A stretch of DNA of 64,000 nucleotides from Methylobacterium longum (GTDB taxonomy: Bacteria; Pseudomonadota; Alphaproteobacteria; Rhizobiales; Beijerinckiaceae), in NCBI RefSeq assembly GCF_022179385.1, contig NZ_BPQS01000001.1, forward strand, positions 334,796 through 398,795, written 5' to 3'. A model generated the notes under the pieces. That model did not search any database. It was not told the DNA's origin and saw only the letters and a program-made list of their open reading frames with translations. This document shows positions 49,510-58,187 of the stretch, in pieces. The stretch's first letter is position 1. Each line of letters opens with the position of its first letter. The position numbers and the translations under genes were made by a program.

Positions 49510-50010
49510 TTCAACCCGAGAAATTCCTTATCTATCAGATGGTTAGCGGTTTTCGCTTTAGATCTACCGACAATGAAACCTACAATTCGCTTGCTCTTTG
49601 TGCGAGCGCGGTCGTGAGGGTCGGATAATTTTCGTAGGAATCCGCCGGTTACTCTCTCCACCCGCCGGCGGGTGCTATACGATCCCGCTGATCTTCTATT
49701 TCAGTCCGCAGGTACCCCCCCTTAGCTGTCGAAGCGGCGCCTGCGGCAGGCGCAACTCCTCGTTATCCTGACGCCCTCGGCGAAGCACATCACCGCCGAG
49801 CTCGCCAAGGCAATCTCACTTGCGCGTGATCTTTCCCGCCTGCATTCTCGCACTGCAGCCGCGGTACCGTGGGCAAGGCGCTGCGTCCAAGCTCTTCACC
49901 AACGTTCTCGACCGCGCCCTAACATCCTCGGGTCAGCCCTTACGACTACTCAGCGCCACTGTGTCTTAGCTTCGCAAGTAGGCCTGTCCGAGAAGCCGGC
50001 CGGGTTAGGA
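49510..50010. other. Gene-poor, lower-GC stretch after tRNA-Ser
   Basis: About 500 bp with no supported gene. The first ~130 bp are visibly AT-richer than the left half of the window. Near 49,760-49,860 there is a plausible relic frame (LVILTPSAKHITAELAKAIS) without a start codon or recognised family. No copy of the tRNA 3' end was found downstream in the window. Confidence 0.5.
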
Positions 50011-50310
50011 TCAGTTCGCGGTCATGTGGCGGGCGAGCTTGGCGGAGCGCCACGCGGCGGTGAGGCAGACGGACATCGCCTTCCCCCAAGTGCCGCCGAA
50101 CCGCTCCTGGTGGGCTCGGGCAGCGGCGACGGCGGCCGACATGATGGCGCCGCGGTTGAACTGACCGGCAGCGAACAGGGGGCGGCGGGTCAGGCGCACC
50201 GTGAGGTCGATGCGGGCCTTAGCGGAGAGCAGGCCGGCCGGCACTCTGGCGCGATCGTCGCGCGCATCGCGGAGGGCAGCGTTCCAGGAGATGCGGCGCT
50301 GAAGGGACAT
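50011..50310 (-). CDS. Small basic protein, function unknown, divergent from HTH gene
   Basis: 99 residues, rich in Ala and Arg with few acids. SLQRRISWNAALRDARDDRA N-terminus, then ARIDLTVRLTRRPLF and a C-terminal helix GTWGKAMSVCLTAAWRSAKL. No family recognised; resembles small plasmid/phage-island proteins. GGAAGG precedes the ATG by eight bases. Its promoter region holds two palindromes shared with the HTH gene. Confidence 0.6.
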   Translation of the reverse strand: MSLQRRISWNAALRDARDDRARVPAGLLSAKARIDLTVRLTRRPLFAAGQFNRGAIMSAAVAAARAHQERFGGTWGKAMSVCLTAAWRSAKLARHMTAN

Positions 50311-50327
50311 CGACTTACCCTTCCAAT

Positions 50328-50342
50328 CAACATTTTGTGTTG
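50328..50342. promoter_or_regulatory. Operator-like palindrome 1
   Basis: CAACAT-TTT-GTGTTG, a palindrome with one mismatch, 18 bp upstream of the minus-strand gene. Same arms as the perfect site at 50371; centres are 44 bp apart (about four helical turns). Likely bound by the divergent HTH protein. Confidence 0.6.
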
Positions 50343-50370
50343 CTATGGGTACACATGCCCTCGAAGGGTG

Positions 50371-50387
50371 TCAACATAAAATGTTGA
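50371..50387. promoter_or_regulatory. Operator-like palindrome 2
   Basis: TCAACAT-AAA-ATGTTGA, a perfect 7-bp-arm inverted repeat ending 4 bp before the HTH-gene ATG. A protein bound here would block transcription or initiation of its own gene (autoregulation, inferred). Confidence 0.65.
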
Positions 50388-50390
50388 TCG

Positions 50391-50624
50391 ATGATGAACG
50401 CTGCTCAATGCCGGGCTGCTCGTGCCCTACTCGATTGGACCCAGCCGCGCCTCGCGGAGGCAGCTGGGATTGGATTGTCGACGGTGGTGGATTTCGAGAA
50501 AGGAAGACGCGCGGTGTCGGCAGAGGCGATCGGGAAAATGTCTACTGCTCTACGGGAAGCTGGCATCGAATTCACCAACGGTGGCGACCCCGGGGGTGTT
50601 CGTCTCGCGCTGATAGGTCAATGA
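50391..50624 (+). CDS. XRE-family helix-turn-helix regulator
   Basis: 77 residues, essentially a single Cro/CI HTH: NAAQCRAARALLDWTQPRLA, AAGIGLSTVVDFEKGRRAVS, then AIGKMSTALREAGIEFTNGG. This form is common as a stand-alone repressor in plasmids and integrative elements. No clear ribosome site precedes the ATG, possibly leaderless. A second ATG follows at 50394. Likely autoregulator through the adjacent palindromes. Confidence 0.82.
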   Translation: MMNAAQCRAARALLDWTQPRLAEAAGIGLSTVVDFEKGRRAVSAEAIGKMSTALREAGIEFTNGGDPGGVRLALIGQ

Positions 50625-50964
50625 CGAGCATGCCGGACGCCTTCACCTCCCAGCGAACGACAGCCGGACGACCCAAGGAGGACTTGCTTTATGCGAGGCG
50701 ATTGAACGACAGCCTCGCTGTTGAGCCATCATAGGATTGCCGCTCGAAAGCCGACATTCAGCTTTGCGCCCAACCCGGCCATTCCGTTAGCTGCGCTGGA
50801 ATCCCGTAAGCAGACGCTCTTGGTTACGGTCGGCCATTCGCATAAGCTTCTATCTCGGTAGGGATTGTTGTGCCGTAGTGATTTAACCGGAGAAGGCAAC
50901 ATAGGAGCGGTAGCTGGCTATTTTCGCGCCACATCAAGGGAGGTGCGGAAGCGGTTGAGGTAGA
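50625..50964. other. 340-bp stretch without a recognised gene
   Basis: Contains only short frames with no family resemblance or good ribosome site. A GGAGG at ~50,680 precedes a short reading (MRRLNDSLAVEPS-like) that I do not support as a gene. Confidence 0.4.
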
Positions 50965-51171
50965 CTACTTGCCGTTGAGAACCTGATCGGCCTTTGCATC
51001 GACCTTCTTGCGATCGGATGCGGACAGCTTTCCGGCCTTTTCCTGCTGCGCGGCGCGGGCCTTCGCGTTCCGCGCGTGGGCCGCGTCCTCGATGGGATAC
51101 TTGCGCTCGTCCGGAAGAGCGAACTTGCTTTTCGGCAACGCGTCCCTGTCCTCGTCCTTGAGCTTCGACAT
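50965..51171 (-). CDS. Small conserved protein (DUF6582-like)
   Basis: 68 residues, hydrophilic: DALPKSKFALPDERKYPIED, AAHARNAKARAAQQEKAGKL and SASDRKKVDAKADQVL. This matches a family of small proteins found in phages, plasmids and methylobacteria. The ALP.S.FALP..R.YP pattern is its hallmark; function unknown. GGAGG lies just upstream of ATG 51171. Confidence 0.75.
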   Translation of the reverse strand: MSKLKDEDRDALPKSKFALPDERKYPIEDAAHARNAKARAAQQEKAGKLSASDRKKVDAKADQVLNGK

Positions 51172-51335
51172 CGCAACCTCCGCGCTTACGCTGGGTGTAA
51201 CGCTCCGGCGGCGGGGGCGGTGCCGAGGCTCATGGTTGCGGAAACCGGGCGGCCTCGCCGTCCCTTGGTCGGCGGGATTACGGCGCATCCAATGGCGTTG
51301 GAAGCATCGATGCCTCGATGACCAGGCCATCCGGA

Positions 51336-54300
51336 CTAGGTCGTGGCTATCAGTTCCCGGATGCGGGAGGCCAGGGCTTCCATGACGAACGGTTTCGTCA
51401 GAACCGCCATGCCGGGGTCGAGGTGACCGTTGCCGAGGACGGCGTTCTCCGCATACCCGGTGATGAAGAGGACCTTCAGGCTTGGCCGACCGACCCTGGC
51501 CGCATCGGCCACCTGACGCCCGTTCATGCCCCCGGGCAGTCCGACGTCGGTCACCAGCAGGTCGATGCGCACGTTCGAGCGAAGGACCTTGAGACCGGCT
51601 GGCCCGTCGGCAGCCTCAATGGCGGTGTAGCCGAGATCCTCCAACACCTCAGTGACCAGCATCCGAACGGTGGGTTCGTCATCGATGACCAGCACGGTCT
51701 GACCGTGCTCGGCGCGTAGCGCGTCGCTTAACGAACCCATGGCATCGGCCTCCTCAGCGTCGCCGTAGTGGCGCGGGAGGTAGAGGCACATGGTCGTGCC
51801 GTCGCCGACCTCCGAGTAGATCCGGACGTGGCCGCCCGATTGCGGCACGAAGCCGTAGATCATCGAAAGCCCGAGGCCGGTGCCCTGCCCGATCGGCTTG
51901 GTTGTGAAGAACGGATCGAAGGCGCGCTGGATCACCTCGGGCGTCATGCCCATGCCGGTATCGGTGACGCAGAGCGAAAGGTATTGACCGGGGGGCAGGT
52001 CGCGATCCTTCGCGGCCCGCTCATCGAGCCACTTGTTGGCGGTCTCGATGGTGATGCGGCCACCGTCAGGCATCGCGTCACGGGCGTTGATACAGAGGTT
52101 GAGCAGGGCGTTCTCAAGCTGGGGCGGGTCCACCAGCGCCGGCCACAGCCCCGCCGCCCCGACCACCTCGACGTGGATGGCGGGCCCGACGGTGCGCCGG
52201 ACGAGTTCCTCCATGCCGGCGACGAGACCGTTCACGTCGGTCGGCTTCGGGTCGAGGGTCTGGCGGCGCGAGAAGGCCAGGAGCCGGTGAGTGAGCGCCG
52301 CAGCACGCTTCGAGGCGCCCTGGGCGGCGTTGATGTAGCGGTCGAGGTCAGTCAGCCGCCCCTGAGCCATCCGGGTCTGGAGAAGCTCCAGGCTGCCCGA
52401 GATGCCAGCCAGCAGGTTGTTGAAGTCGTGGGCCAGTCCGCCAGTCAGTTGTCCGACCGCCTCCATCTTCTGCGATTGCCTGAGCGCCTCCTCCGTCGCC
52501 ATCAACGCCTTCGTTCGATCCGACACTCGCTCCTCAAGGGTGGCGTTCAGGGTTGCCAATTCCTCGGCGTGACGACGCCGCTCGTCGATGTCGGTGTTGG
52601 TTCCGACCCAGCGAGCGATGGACCCATCGGTTGAACGGAGCGGTTCGGCCCGAACCAGGAACCACCGGTACGCGCCGTCCGCGCGCCGGATGCGGAACTC
52701 GGTCTCGTAGACCTCACCCGCCGCAAGCGAGCGGGACCAAGTCTCCGCCGCATTGGGCAGATCGTCCGGATGGATGATGCGGGTCCACTCGGTCACGCCG
52801 TCCAGGGTACCGGGCCCCGCGCCGCTGTAGGCGTAGACCTGCTCGTTGAACCAGTAGAGATAACCGTCCGGATGCCCCGCCCAGACCTGGTTGGGGACGG
52901 TCTGGGCCATGACGCGGAACTGGTCCTCGCTCGCCCGGAGACGTGCCTCGGCGAGCCGCCGGTCGTGGATGTCCTCCACGACACCGTACCAGCGGATAAT
53001 GGCACCGTTCGCGTCATGGCGCGGATAGGCGCGGGCACGCATCCAGCGGTATTCCCCACGTCCGCCGACATTGATGCGATAATCCACGTCCACCGGCTCG
53101 CCCGAGCCAAGCGCGGCCGTGAACACATCGAGGGTGGGCGGCACGTCGTCGGGATGCAGGGCCTTGATCCAGCCCGCGCCGAGCGGCTCGCCGGGCTCCT
53201 GACCGGTCAGGTCGAGCCAGCGCGTCGAGTAGGAGGTGATGTTGCCCTGTGGGTCGGCCGTCCAGGGCACCTGCGGATTGAGCTCGACCGTGTGCCGGAA
53301 GTGATCCTCGCTCTCGCGCAGTGCCTCTTGCGCCGCGCGCTGCTCGGTGATGTCGCGCGAGGCGCCCGAGAAGCGCTCCGGCCGTCCATGCTCGTCGGTC
53401 TCGATCTCCCCCTTCCGCGCGATCCAGCGCAACTCGCCCGTGTCCGCGCGCCTGATCCGGTAGGCGACGTCACGCGGCGGCTTGCCATTCGCCCGGGTCT
53501 CCGCCGTCGAGACGAGGTGAGCATCCTCGGAGATGATCAAATCCTCGAAGGCCGTCGACGGATAACTGTCGCGCTCCGGAAGGCCGTAGAGCCGGCAGAA
53601 TTCCGGGGAGGGTCGCAGCGTATTATCGGCGACATAGACCGTGAACAGGCCGACACCGCCCGCCTCCTGGGCGCGGCGCAGGCGCGCCTCGGCCTCGCGC
53701 AAGGCTTCCTCGCGACTACGGCGCTCGCTCACGTCCCGATAGAAGATGGCCACGCCATCGAGCGCCGGGTAGGCTCGCACCTCCAGCCAGGCGTCATGGC
53801 CGTCAGGCCAGATGTAACGGTGCTCCAGCATTTCTGGAACCCGTTCCAGCATGACCTGCTTGTAGAGCTGGCCGACGGGCAGGTGCTCGGAACCTGGATA
53901 GGCGTCCCAATGCAACCGACCTACGATTTCACTTGCCGGACGTCCCTCAAGACGTAGGCCTTCGGCGTTGATCTGCAGGATGATGAAATTGCGATCCAGC
54001 AGCATGAACCCCTCGGTCATGCCCTCCAGCACGCCTGAGGCCCGCGCCTCGCTGGCACGAAGGGCCTCCTCGGCCCGGACCTTGGCGGTCGTCTCCGTGC
54101 AGATGCAGCACATCGCCATGACTGCGCCGGCATCGTCCCGAAGGGGCGAGTACGAGAAGGTGAAGTAGGTCAGCTCATCGTAGCCGCGCCTGTTCATCGT
54201 GAGTGGCAGGTTCTCCGCCCAAGTCGCCTCGCCCGCCATGGCGGTTTCGACCAGCGGCAGGAGATCGGACCAGATCTCGGACCAGATGTCCTGGAACCGT

Positions 54301-54560
54301 TGCCCGAGAGCGGCCGGATGCTTGTCACCGAGAATGTCGATGTAGGCGTCGTTGTAGATAAAACCGAGGTCGGAACCTGAGGCCACGAACATCGGGAACT
54401 TGGTACCGAGCATCAAGCTCACGACCGAGCGCAGCCACTGCGGCCAGGTCTCCGGCCAGCCAAGTGGCGAAGTGGACCAATCATGGGCCCGCATCTGCGC
54501 ACCCATATGCCCACCACCCGAGAGGAAAGTAGGGTAGGAAATGGGCGGACGCAGCGACAT
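51336..54560 (-). CDS. Multi-PAS hybrid histidine kinase
   Basis: 1,074 residues, no transmembrane segment: a cytosolic sensor kinase. An N-terminal GAF/PAS-like unit (DWSTSPLGWPETWPQWLRSV, ~25-160) is followed by about four PAS/PAC repeats (~170-665), for example MTEGFMLLDRNFIILQINAE. A coiled coil leads into HisKA with phospho-His in GQLTGGLAHDFNNLLAG (~710), HATPase_c with NLCINARDAMPDGG and GQGTGLGLSMIYGFV. A C-terminal receiver (VLVIDDEPTVRMLVTEVL, phospho-Asp in LLVTDVGLPGGMNG) completes it. No cognate output regulator adjacent. Inverted repeat at 54633 lies upstream. Confidence 0.93.
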   Translation of the reverse strand: MSLRPPISYPTFLSGGGHMGAQMRAHDWSTSPLGWPETWPQWLRSVVSLMLGTKFPMFVASGSDLGFIYNDAYIDILGDKHPAALGQRFQDIWSEIWSDLLPLVETAMAGEATWAENLPLTMNRRGYDELTYFTFSYSPLRDDAGAVMAMCCICTETTAKVRAEEALRASEARASGVLEGMTEGFMLLDRNFIILQINAEGLRLEGRPASEIVGRLHWDAYPGSEHLPVGQLYKQVMLERVPEMLEHRYIWPDGHDAWLEVRAYPALDGVAIFYRDVSERRSREEALREAEARLRRAQEAGGVGLFTVYVADNTLRPSPEFCRLYGLPERDSYPSTAFEDLIISEDAHLVSTAETRANGKPPRDVAYRIRRADTGELRWIARKGEIETDEHGRPERFSGASRDITEQRAAQEALRESEDHFRHTVELNPQVPWTADPQGNITSYSTRWLDLTGQEPGEPLGAGWIKALHPDDVPPTLDVFTAALGSGEPVDVDYRINVGGRGEYRWMRARAYPRHDANGAIIRWYGVVEDIHDRRLAEARLRASEDQFRVMAQTVPNQVWAGHPDGYLYWFNEQVYAYSGAGPGTLDGVTEWTRIIHPDDLPNAAETWSRSLAAGEVYETEFRIRRADGAYRWFLVRAEPLRSTDGSIARWVGTNTDIDERRRHAEELATLNATLEERVSDRTKALMATEEALRQSQKMEAVGQLTGGLAHDFNNLLAGISGSLELLQTRMAQGRLTDLDRYINAAQGASKRAAALTHRLLAFSRRQTLDPKPTDVNGLVAGMEELVRRTVGPAIHVEVVGAAGLWPALVDPPQLENALLNLCINARDAMPDGGRITIETANKWLDERAAKDRDLPPGQYLSLCVTDTGMGMTPEVIQRAFDPFFTTKPIGQGTGLGLSMIYGFVPQSGGHVRIYSEVGDGTTMCLYLPRHYGDAEEADAMGSLSDALRAEHGQTVLVIDDEPTVRMLVTEVLEDLGYTAIEAADGPAGLKVLRSNVRIDLLVTDVGLPGGMNGRQVADAARVGRPSLKVLFITGYAENAVLGNGHLDPGMAVLTKPFVMEALASRIRELIATT

Positions 54561-54632
54561 GCGGTCGGTCTGGCTCGGTTATGCGGGAGCTGGTCGGCAA
54601 CGGTCCGGCGTCGACACGATGCATCGGGTGCG

Positions 54633-54657
54633 CAGTGTCAGCCGTGCCGTGACACTG
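54633..54657. repeat. Inverted repeat upstream of the PAS kinase
   Basis: CAGTGTCA, nine-base spacer, TGACACTG; perfect 8-bp arms, 73 bp before the kinase ATG. May be an operator or part of a leader structure. The surrounding 54,561-54,890 region holds no gene I can support. Confidence 0.4.
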
Positions 54658-54890
54658 GCAGGTGACGAAGGCGAACTTGAGGCTGAGCCTGACGCGATCC
54701 TTCCGGATCCGGACACGCTCATCGCTGACGATGAAGCCGTAATCCAGGGATATGGGGTGCTACGACCCTTACACTCTTTCGAATGACTATGCGTGCTGCC
54801 TTGCCCGACCCGGTACGGTCTTATGTTGCTCGACCCGCTCTCTGAATGTGGGACAGGCGATCCGTCCGGCAGGAAGGGGCACAGTTCGTC

Positions 54891-55637
54891 CTATGCCGTG
54901 CTGCCAGCCCCGACCGCGCCAAGTCCCGGCTGCTCGACCTTGCCCCGCCGCTGAAGCCAAAGCGCAACGACCCAGCACAGGACCGCCCAGGCCGAACCCA
55001 CGCACCAGCCCGCCAGTACGTCGGTCGCATAGTGGACCCCGACATAGACCCGGCTCGCCCCAACCAGTACCGTGAGGAAGACGGCAAGTCCCATGAAGTA
55101 CGCTTTCAGCCTGGCGCCCACGGCGACGCGTGTCATGAGGGCGCCGAGCGTCAGGTAGGTCACGGCGGACAGCATCGCGTGGCTGCTAGGGAAGCTGGCG
55201 GTGAAGACCTGAATGCCCCCTGGGATCTCCGGACGCGGACGGTTGAACAGGAGTTTAAGGCCGAAGCTGATGGTGGTCCCACCCAGGATCGTGCCCACCG
55301 CTAAGGCCGCAGCCCCTCGCTTGCGGATCAGGAGCAGGTAGCCCGCCACCGCCACGATGACGAAGCATAGGATGACCATGCTGCCCAGCGAAGTTACGTC
55401 GCGGGCCATCTCATGGAGCCAGTCCGGTCCAATCGGACCCGTCGCACCGAGAGGTCGGAAGAAGCGTGCGACCCGGGTGTCGAACCCCATGGTGTCGCCT
55501 TCCATCACCTCGTCGGCCAGGAGTGCGAACCCGAGGATGAGGGCGGCGACGCAGAAGAGCGTCACGGGGAGGCCGATCTCCCTTTTGCCGAGGCGGGCCA
55601 TGACACCGTCTCGAGGGGACGAAGGTGACTGGTTCAT
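54891..55637 (-). CDS. PAP2-family phosphatase
   Basis: 248-residue membrane phosphatase of the PAP2/undecaprenyl-diphosphatase type. The tripartite signature is present: KLLFNRPRPE (K128, R133, P134), PSSHAML (~150) and SRVYVGVHYATDV (~194-206). About six helices. Would dephosphorylate a lipid phosphate at the periplasmic face. ATG 55637 has AGGAG nine bases upstream. Confidence 0.9.
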   Translation of the reverse strand: MNQSPSSPRDGVMARLGKREIGLPVTLFCVAALILGFALLADEVMEGDTMGFDTRVARFFRPLGATGPIGPDWLHEMARDVTSLGSMVILCFVIVAVAGYLLLIRKRGAAALAVGTILGGTTISFGLKLLFNRPRPEIPGGIQVFTASFPSSHAMLSAVTYLTLGALMTRVAVGARLKAYFMGLAVFLTVLVGASRVYVGVHYATDVLAGWCVGSAWAVLCWVVALWLQRRGKVEQPGLGAVGAGSTA

Positions 55638-55899
55638 GCGCCCAACTCCTGGGTTGGTCCCTTGAAAGGCTTCGGGCACGGGACACGCAACGCCTCACGC
55701 GACAGAGCCGAAGAACTCGTTCGGGACTCCCCACGTTCCCCGTACGGTTCTAGGTCACCGTGTCACCGCGGTAGCGTGCAAAGGTGCCGCGTCCCATCGG
55801 CCTGAACAAAACGTGCGGTTCCGCGCCAACGCTTCCAACCGGCCGTCCAAGTCTTCCGTCGCGCGCTCCATATTCCTTGTCCGTCGGGCGTGGGATTCC

Positions 55900-56115
55900 A
55901 TGCCTGTCGCCATGGCTAAGGATCGGGAGATCACCTTCGCCGAGATCCGGGAGCGCGCCTACGAGCTCTGAGACCGCAACCATCGCCCCGACGGTTTGGA
56001 GGCCGAGTTCTGGCTGCTGATTGAACGTAAGCTCAGAGTGGAATGCGTGCGTGAGACTTCGAAGAACGAAACCGCCGACGCTGGAGCCGGGACGAAACCG
56101 TCCTCAGGCGGGTAA
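55900..56115 (+). pseudogene. DUF2934 gene with in-frame TGA
   Basis: Frame reads MPVAMAKDREITFAEIRERA, YEL, TGA at 55969-55971, then DRNHRPDGLEAEFWLLIERK and a tail to TAA at 56113. DUF2934 proteins carry IRERAYELWE..GRP-G...EFWL, so the TGA stands exactly where Trp (TGG) is expected. The remainder of the domain is undamaged. A single nonsense change is the simplest explanation. It lies 24 bp beyond the converging kinase gene. Confidence 0.75.
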
Positions 56116-56138
56116 CCAGTTCGCGCATCCTGCATCCA

Positions 56139-58187
56139 TCAGCTGTCGCCGGCGAGAACGAGGCGCAGCGAGCGGGCGAGTTCGTCGCGCCGGTAGGGCT
56201 TGTTGAGCACGGGCAGCGTGCCCTGGCCGATGACCTGTCCCTCGTCGAGGTTCGCGACGTAACCCGAGGTCAGCAGGACCTTGAGCCCGGGGCGGATGCG
56301 TCCCGCCTCCACGGCGAGCTGCGACCCGTTCATGCCGCCGGGCATGACCACGTCCGAGAATAGGATGTCGATCCGTTCGACGCCGCGCAGATGCTCCAGC
56401 GCCTCGGCGGCGTTTCGCGCGACGATGACCCGGTAGCGAAGCTCCTCCAGGCTCTCGATGGCCATGTCGAGCACCTGCGCGTCATCCTCCACCAGCAGGA
56501 TGGTCTCGCCCTCGCCGGCCTTCCGCAGCGGGAGCGCGCCCAGCGGCCCCAGGCCGGTCTCCTCGCCGACCGGGTCCGAGGAAACCGGGAAGTACAGGTT
56601 CACCGTCGTACCCGCGCCGACCTCGGACGCGATATCTACGAAGCCCCTGGCGCTCCGGGTGAAGCCGTAGACCTGGCTCAGGCCCAATCCTGTGCCCTTG
56701 CCCACCTCCTTGGTGGTGAAGAACGGCTCGAACACGCGCTGTAGTGCCTCCGGCGCGATCCCGCTGCCCGTGTCGGTGACGGAGACTGCGACGTAGGACC
56801 CGGGCGGAACGGCCTTGTCGGCGATCGCTGCCGTGCCGAGCCGAACGTTGCGGCTCCGCACCGCGATGCGGGCGCCACCCGCCCCCGCCTCCATGGCGTC
56901 GCGGGCGTTCACGATCAGGTTCAGCACCGCCGCCTCGAACTGGGCCGGGTCGATGCGGATCGGGTCGAGGGCCGGATCGAGGTCGAAGGCCAGCTCGATG
57001 GCACCGCCTGCCGCCCGCTCCGCCAGCGGCCGGAAATCCAGGAGCAAGCGATTGGGATTGAGCGTCTGGGGTCGCAGCATCTGGCGGCGCGAGAAGGCCA
57101 GGAGTTGCTGGGTGAGCTGCTCGCCGCGGCGCGCCGCCGTCATCGCCGCCTCGGCCAGGCGCTTGACGCGCTCGACCTGCTCCGGTCGGCGGATCATCAT
57201 GTCGAGGCCGCCCACGATGACGGTGAGCAGGTTGTTGAAGTCGTGCGCGACGCCGCCGGTGAGCTGACCGATGGCCTCCATCTTCTGGGCTTGGCGCAGC
57301 GAATCCTCGGTCAGGCGCTGGTCGGTGACGTCCGACAGAATGCCGGCCATCCGCACGGGTGCCCCGTCCGGACCGTGCTTGATCTGTCCCTTGACGGAGA
57401 TCCAGCGCACGGCGCCGTCCGCGCGCTTGATGCGGCATTCCAGTGAGAGGGCACCCGTCTCCATCGCGGACGAGAAGGCAGCATCCATCGTGGACCGGTC
57501 CTCCTCGACGACATGCTCCCGGAAGGACGCACGCCCCCAGGCCGCTAAGGGCTCGGCATAGCCGAAGATCGCGTCGTGGAGGGGGGAGCGGCGCGACGCG
57601 TCAGTGGCGAGGTCGAGGTCCCACGAGCCCAGGCCGGCGGCATCGAGGGCGAAGGCCAGGGTTTCGCGTGCAGCCTCGACCTCGCGGGTACGTTCCGCGA
57701 CACGCCGCTCCAGCCTCTCGTTAAGGAGGTGCAGGTGCTCCTGCGTGCGCTCCCGTTCGAGGAGGAGGCTGCGGGCCTGGTACTGCCGGCGCCGCGCGCG
57801 CAGGGCGGACGCCACCGCGCTGGTCAAGGTCTCCGCGTTGATCGGGCGTTCCAGCAGGACGACGTTGCCGAGGCGCGAGAGCATGTCGGCGGCCGCTGCG
57901 GGGCGACGGCCGACCTGCCGGGTCGCCAGGACGATGAATGGGAAGTCCGACCAGGCCGGCTGCGCGTCGAGCCACGCGAACAGCGCGGTCATGTCCGCGT
58001 CGGCGAGCGCCTCCTCGGTGACGAGCGCAGCGGCCGCCCCGGCCTTGAGGCAGGTCACCCACTCCGACACGTCCGCGCAGACCGAGGTCGGCGTGCCTCC
58101 ACGGCTCAGCAACCGCTCCACCACGGAGGCGTCGCGGCCGCGAGGTGCCAGGATGACGGTCCGGCTTTCCCTTTCCGCCTCGGACAT
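56139..58187 (-). CDS. Hybrid histidine kinase with N-terminal receiver-like domain
   Basis: 682 residues, cytosolic. A degenerate receiver-like domain (~8-135; VILAPRGRDASVVERLLSRG, no clear phospho-Asp) and coiled coil (ERRVAERTREVEAARETLAF) precede one PAS_3 unit (~185-300). HisKA has His in GQLTGGVAHDFNNLL (~325), HATPase_c has NLIVNARDAME and GKGTGLGLSQVYGF, and the receiver reads ILLVEDDAQVLDMAIESLEE with phospho-Asp in ILFSDVVMPGGMNG. Its ATG overlaps the stop of the KaiC-like gene (TGATG), so the two are made together. Confidence 0.93.
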   Translation of the reverse strand: MSEAERESRTVILAPRGRDASVVERLLSRGGTPTSVCADVSEWVTCLKAGAAAALVTEEALADADMTALFAWLDAQPAWSDFPFIVLATRQVGRRPAAAADMLSRLGNVVLLERPINAETLTSAVASALRARRRQYQARSLLLERERTQEHLHLLNERLERRVAERTREVEAARETLAFALDAAGLGSWDLDLATDASRRSPLHDAIFGYAEPLAAWGRASFREHVVEEDRSTMDAAFSSAMETGALSLECRIKRADGAVRWISVKGQIKHGPDGAPVRMAGILSDVTDQRLTEDSLRQAQKMEAIGQLTGGVAHDFNNLLTVIVGGLDMMIRRPEQVERVKRLAEAAMTAARRGEQLTQQLLAFSRRQMLRPQTLNPNRLLLDFRPLAERAAGGAIELAFDLDPALDPIRIDPAQFEAAVLNLIVNARDAMEAGAGGARIAVRSRNVRLGTAAIADKAVPPGSYVAVSVTDTGSGIAPEALQRVFEPFFTTKEVGKGTGLGLSQVYGFTRSARGFVDIASEVGAGTTVNLYFPVSSDPVGEETGLGPLGALPLRKAGEGETILLVEDDAQVLDMAIESLEELRYRVIVARNAAEALEHLRGVERIDILFSDVVMPGGMNGSQLAVEAGRIRPGLKVLLTSGYVANLDEGQVIGQGTLPVLNKPYRRDELARSLRLVLAGDS

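Noticed and set aside
49353..49661. Minus-strand frame reading [20 protein letters not shown]
   Set aside because: It is the antisense of the tRNA-Ser gene; this peptide is a well-known annotation artefact.
49740..49990. Possible relic coding sequence (LVILTPSAKHITAELAKAIS)
   Set aside because: No start codon, no recognised family; kept only as a remark on the gene-free stretch.
54541..54786. 81-codon plus-strand frame between the PAS kinase and PAP2 gene
   Set aside because: No family resemblance and no ribosome site; overlaps the kinase start and the inverted repeat.
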